Shown: positions 60,949 to 64,000 of the stretch, piece after piece
Position numbering within the stretch: the stretch's first letter is position 1
Layout of the letters: the number at the start of each line of letters is the position of its first letter
NCBI RefSeq assembly: GCF_030506325.1
Contig: NZ_CP120683.1
Span: 6,204,501 to 6,268,500 of the forward strand
DNA: 64,000 nucleotides
Reading direction: 5' to 3'
Source: Tunicatimonas pelagia
Lineage (GTDB): Bacteria > Bacteroidota > Bacteroidia > Cytophagales > Cyclobacteriaceae
Position numbers and translations under genes: made by a program
Notes under the pieces: model-generated
Seen by the model: only the letters and a program-made list of their open reading frames with translations
Database searches by the model: none
What the model was told of the DNA's origin: nothing

Positions 60949-61956
60949 TCAAGGGGAATATAGCTGAGACAACCGAAGAAGCAGACTTTCAATAGACTGC
61001 ACAGTACTAACGAGTTTATTGTTATTACAAATGTTCCAGTGGTTATTGGCGATTATTTCCACAGATACCGCTGAGCGGGGCTGTAGGTAGTACCCTGCCC
61101 GCTCTAACGCTCGTTGGGTCCACCGGGCACGTATTCCTGAGCCGGTTAGCGCAATTGGATGATTCTCTTCGTGTTGCACCTGAAATGTTCCGCTTTCAGG
61201 GTTAAACGGAGCCTGATCGGTGCTCATAGCCTCGGGGAGGGTTCCGCTAAGCACTAGGTCTTCTGGCACTTTATCGATTACTGTTTGCTGGTGCATCAGC
61301 CAGAGCCGATCGGCAACCTGAAGGGCTAATTCAATATTGTGGGTAGAGAAGATAATGCATTTCTGCTGGTTTCTTACCAAAGTTCGTAACAACTGAATGA
61401 TATTCACCTGATTAGTAATATCCAGATGAGTGGTAGGCTCATCCAAGATCATAATTGGTGTATCCTGAGCTAAGGCTCGGGCAATCATCACTTTTTGCCG
61501 TTCGCCATCGCTAAGCTGATAAATTGGTTTGTCGAGCAGATGGATGACCTTTGCTTGCTCAACCGCCGCGTTAACTTTTTGCTGATCGATGGTAGAGAAA
61601 TTACCTAACCAGCCGGTATGCGGTAATCGTCCCATCGCAATGAGTTCCGCCGCTTTCACGTAGCTTATTTCGGCTTGCCCGGTTAAAACAATACTTATAT
61701 AACGAGCGAAGGCTTTGGCATTAAGCGTATTGATGGATTTATTGAGTAGCTCAATAGTACCTGAGTGGGGTTTTTGTAATCCGGCAATCGTTCGTAATAG
61801 GGTGGATTTACCTGCCCCGTTGGAACCCACCAATGCAATCAATTGCCGATTGGTGACGGCTAAATTAAGATTGTGAACTAATCGTTGCTCCGATTGGCCT
61901 TTTCCGTAGCCCAGTGATACCTGATTAAGCGATATAATTGAGGAAACTGAACTCAC
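60949..61956 (-). CDS. ABC transporter ATP-binding protein (FecE/BtuD-like) with C-terminal extension
   Basis: This is the ATPase of a cobalamin/iron-siderophore-type importer (335 aa). Walker A LVGSNGAGKSTLLRTIAG, signature YQLSDGERQKVMIARALAQ, Walker B PIMILDEPTTHLD and the switch His in IFSTHNIELAL are all present in the first ~230 residues. About 85-100 further residues (from STDQAPFNPESGTFQVQH) form an extra domain not found in the plain family. It is encoded directly after the permease gene with a short gap. B12 is the likely cargo by neighbourhood, but heme or siderophore uptake is possible. Confidence 0.92.
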   Translation of the reverse strand: MSSVSSIISLNQVSLGYGKGQSEQRLVHNLNLAVTNRQLIALVGSNGAGKSTLLRTIAGLQKPHSGTIELLNKSINTLNAKAFARYISIVLTGQAEISYVKAAELIAMGRLPHTGWLGNFSTIDQQKVNAAVEQAKVIHLLDKPIYQLSDGERQKVMIARALAQDTPIMILDEPTTHLDITNQVNIIQLLRTLVRNQQKCIIFSTHNIELALQVADRLWLMHQQTVIDKVPEDLVLSGTLPEAMSTDQAPFNPESGTFQVQHEENHPIALTGSGIRARWTQRALERAGYYLQPRSAVSVEIIANNHWNICNNNKLVSTVQSIESLLLRLSQLYSP

Positions 61957-61959
61957 GAG

Positions 61960-63033
61960 CTAGCGAAAGTGGGTGCTGAGGTTGCGACGATGAAGAATTA
62001 CCCAAATAACCACCGGCGAACCAATCAGGGCAGTAATAGCATTAATTGGTAGTACCCAAGCCTGACCGGGCCATTGGGAAACTAAATCGCAGCCAATTAG
62101 AATGAATGCTCCGGCTAAAGCACTGGCCGGAATTAGCCAACGATGATCGGAGGTGTTTAGTAGTGAGCGAACTAAATGGGGAACGGCAATGCCAATAAAT
62201 CCAATGGGTCCGCAAAAGCCGGTCACCAATCCTACTAATATACTCGTAGTAGCAATAATCCCGATGCGAGTGGGTAGGAGGGGAATGCCCATACTCCGTG
62301 CGTAACGTTCGCCCAGTAGTAATCCGTTCAGGTTTTTAGATAGAAGAAAAGTAACCAGAGTGACCACTAAGGTTAGTGATGAAAATATTTGTAACTGCCC
62401 GTTGGTAACGTTGCCTACACTGCCTAGCGTCCACAGTAAATAGTCGCGGATTTGCTCCGGTTGACTAAAGTACTGCCAGATACTCACGACCGCCAGCGTA
62501 ATATTACCAATCATAATTCCGATAATCAGCAGCACGATATTGTCACTCACCCGCAGTGAAACCGCTAGAATGAGCAAGAGAACTACTGCTGCTCCGGCAC
62601 TGGACGCAATAACCAGCAACCATCCCTGACCCACTCCGGATGACCAAAGAGCGGAAACGGCTACTGATTGCCCCGAGGCCAGCATAACTGTCGCTACTCC
62701 TAAACTTGCCCCCGCCGAAATACCGAGTACTGATGGCCCGGCTAACGGGTTTCGGAATAAGGTTTGGAGCTGCAAACCACTTACTGATAAGGCCATACCC
62801 GCTAACATAGCCGTGAGCGTTTTAGGAATTCTAATATTTACTAAAATATTGTTCCAGACCTGGTTGTCAGCCTTTTGTCCTACCAGCACGTGGGCTACGT
62901 CCCGCAGCGGAATAGAAACTGACCCCAGGGCAATATCGGCCAATCCGATAATTACCACCCCCAACGATAGCAGTACTAACCAAGTAGCGGGGACTAATCT
63001 TTTCGCGGTAGCTGATTGGGTAATGGTACTCAC
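61960..63033 (-). CDS. FecCD/BtuC-family ABC importer permease
   Basis: This is the ~10-helix permease of a B12/iron-siderophore ABC importer (357 aa). Typical stretches are VWNNILVNIRIPKTLTAMLAGMALSVSGLQLQTLFRNPLAGPSVLGISAGASLGV, the G-x-x-L-x-x-x-G-x-x-x-Q-x-x-x-x-N-P-L-A-x-P motif, then GVNLN-equivalent loops and FCGPIGFIGIAVPHLVRSL near the C-terminus. It overlaps the substrate-binding gene by 4 bases and is followed 3 bases later by the ATPase, so the importer is complete apart from the truncated binding protein. Confidence 0.94.
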   Translation of the reverse strand: MSTITQSATAKRLVPATWLVLLSLGVVIIGLADIALGSVSIPLRDVAHVLVGQKADNQVWNNILVNIRIPKTLTAMLAGMALSVSGLQLQTLFRNPLAGPSVLGISAGASLGVATVMLASGQSVAVSALWSSGVGQGWLLVIASSAGAAVVLLLILAVSLRVSDNIVLLIIGIMIGNITLAVVSIWQYFSQPEQIRDYLLWTLGSVGNVTNGQLQIFSSLTLVVTLVTFLLSKNLNGLLLGERYARSMGIPLLPTRIGIIATTSILVGLVTGFCGPIGFIGIAVPHLVRSLLNTSDHRWLIPASALAGAFILIGCDLVSQWPGQAWVLPINAITALIGSPVVIWVILHRRNLSTHFR

Positions 63034-64000
63034 TCCAGAAGTTGTTGGTAATAGTAGAGCTGATGGTGAGGTAGCAACTCTGGGTGCAAAATCTTAATTA
63101 GATCGGCGAGGATTCGTTGGGGATAAACTACGCCACTTTCGTAGTAATCGTTACTGCCGCCCGAAGCACTAAGCCGACGATTGCTGTTGTAGACTCTTCC
63201 CGATTGAAAAGCCGAAAAGTCCGCGAAGCGGGAATCAATGCCCAGCACCTCTTTGGTGTTAAGCGATTGTCCGGGGTCAAGCCATATCTCGGCCTGTAAT
63301 CCTAAATCGTACATCCGCTCAAAATCTACCGGAAAACTTACGGCAGTAGAATCCTGACTAAACGCCCAATCGGCTCCGGCATCTTGCAGTAGGGCATTGC
63401 GGTAGCTTTCGGCCCCCGGTACGTACCAGGTTCCCTGAAACGGAGTGCCTACGATGACTGAAGGCTTTTCGGCTACCGATTGGGTAAGCTGGGCTAGGGT
63501 AGTGTACGCCTCCTCGGTTCGACTAAACTTGGTTAATGCAAATTCTTCTTTATTCAGTAGTGATGCAAAAAGCTTGAGCCACTCGGCTTTTCCCAGCGGA
63601 GTGCTTTCGGTCCACTCGGCAACGGGAAGTACCAGAATATCCAGGTCAATAAATTTTTGGTAAGCCGATAAATCGCTACCAGGCATATGGGAAACAAATA
63701 TCAAATCGGGTTCGAGCGAAACTACTTGTTCGGTGTTTAATGTATTACCGCTACCTACTTCTTGAATAAGACCCGAAGCCGCCCGGTTGGTAAACAGAGA
63801 GTCGTAGACGTAAGCAGCTTTATCTAGTCCGACAACTACATCGGTATGACCCAGCATTTTTAAGAAGGCTAAATGGGTAGTTGATTGGGTGATGACTCGC
63901 TGAACCGGAATGCGGACAATCTGATCTACTTCAGCTTCCAAGTCAGGATATGTGGTTTCATCGGCGGGCAGCAGCAGATAGCGTAAGGTATCATTAGCGG
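63030..64000 (-). CDS. ABC importer substrate-binding protein (BtuF/FhuD-like), 5'-truncated by window edge
   Basis: This is a periplasmic binding protein of the helical-backbone type. The frame stays open to the right edge (TLRYLLLPADETTYPDLEAEVDQIVRIPVQRVITQSTTHLAFLKMLG), so the true start and any signal peptide are outside. The body has VVSLEPDLIFVSHMPG, DILVLPVAEWTESTPLGKAEWLKLFASLL, VIVGTPFQGTWYVPGAESYRNALLQDAGADWAF and RVYNSNRRLSASGGSNDYYESGVVYPQRILADLIKILHPELL, all characteristic. It is the first visible gene of the importer operon; a riboswitch for it would be off the window. Confidence 0.92.
   Translation of the reverse strand, partial: ANDTLRYLLLPADETTYPDLEAEVDQIVRIPVQRVITQSTTHLAFLKMLGHTDVVVGLDKAAYVYDSLFTNRAASGLIQEVGSGNTLNTEQVVSLEPDLIFVSHMPGSDLSAYQKFIDLDILVLPVAEWTESTPLGKAEWLKLFASLLNKEEFALTKFSRTEEAYTTLAQLTQSVAEKPSVIVGTPFQGTWYVPGAESYRNALLQDAGADWAFSQDSTAVSFPVDFERMYDLGLQAEIWLDPGQSLNTKEVLGIDSRFADFSAFQSGRVYNSNRRLSASGGSNDYYESGVVYPQRILADLIKILHPELLPHHQLYYYQQLLE

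Overview
The window looks like chromosomal DNA of a Bacteroidota bacterium, most likely a marine Cytophagales-type organism (the order is inferred). The evidence is phylum-typical content: a SusC/SusD pair behind a FecI/FecR-type sigma/anti-sigma pair, a secreted M4 protease with a C-terminal T9SS-like sorting domain, many lipoproteins, DUF2141, DUF5074-type and DUF6580 proteins, few Shine-Dalgarno sites, and TATCTTTG-type -7 promoter boxes. GC content is moderate. There are no rRNA or tRNA genes, no CRISPR array and no intact insertion sequence.

Layout. 1-11.7 kb: two RND efflux systems. The first is cut by the left edge (RND pump, TolC-like channel, YceI, PldA-type phospholipase). The second is complete (TetR, TolC, membrane-fusion protein, RND pump), with paired palindromes between the TetR gene and the efflux genes. 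Each set is followed by a tiny gene, missed by usual length cut-offs, and the two tiny proteins are related to each other. 12-14.8 kb: a GT2 glycosyltransferase coupled to an ArnT-like transferase. 14.9-25.3 kb, minus strand: an M4 protease with an overlapping small lipoprotein (possible inhibitor), an amidohydrolase, an AHSA1 protein with its own terminator, a Gfo/Idh/MocA oxidoreductase, a SUMF1-like protein, DUF2141 and an AraC regulator. 25.4-28.7 kb: a four-gene secreted redox operon divergent from AraC (beta-propeller lipoprotein, cytochrome P460-like lipoprotein, lectin-fold protein, monoheme cytochrome c), with four copies of a 17-base motif. 28.9-30.6 kb: gene debris, an internally deleted SDR gene and a second Gfo/Idh/MocA gene. 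30.9-37.8 kb: ECF sigma, FecR, SusC, SusD. 37.9-47.3 kb: membrane and envelope housekeeping genes (YitT, a holin-like protein, MATE, lipid kinase, LpxH-like phosphatase, MurG-like transferase, GH1 glucosidase). 47.4-55.6 kb: a hypothetical protein, a DUF255 thioredoxin-fold protein, a 272-base MITE-like element, a hybrid histidine kinase, a nucleotidase, SemiSWEET and a MORN protein. 55.7-64 kb, minus strand: a vitamin B12 uptake region in which a cobalamin riboswitch precedes a BtuB-like receptor, a propeller lipoprotein, DUF6580 and a BtuF-like protein; upstream is a FecCD-type ABC importer cut by the right edge.

Most novel-looking items: the related small proteins after the efflux operons, the AraC/P460-like redox operon with its repeated motif, the M4 protease/lipoprotein pair, the MITE-like element with target duplication, and a roughly 250-base dispersed intergenic repeat found twice. 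All family names come from reading motifs by eye; no database search was possible.
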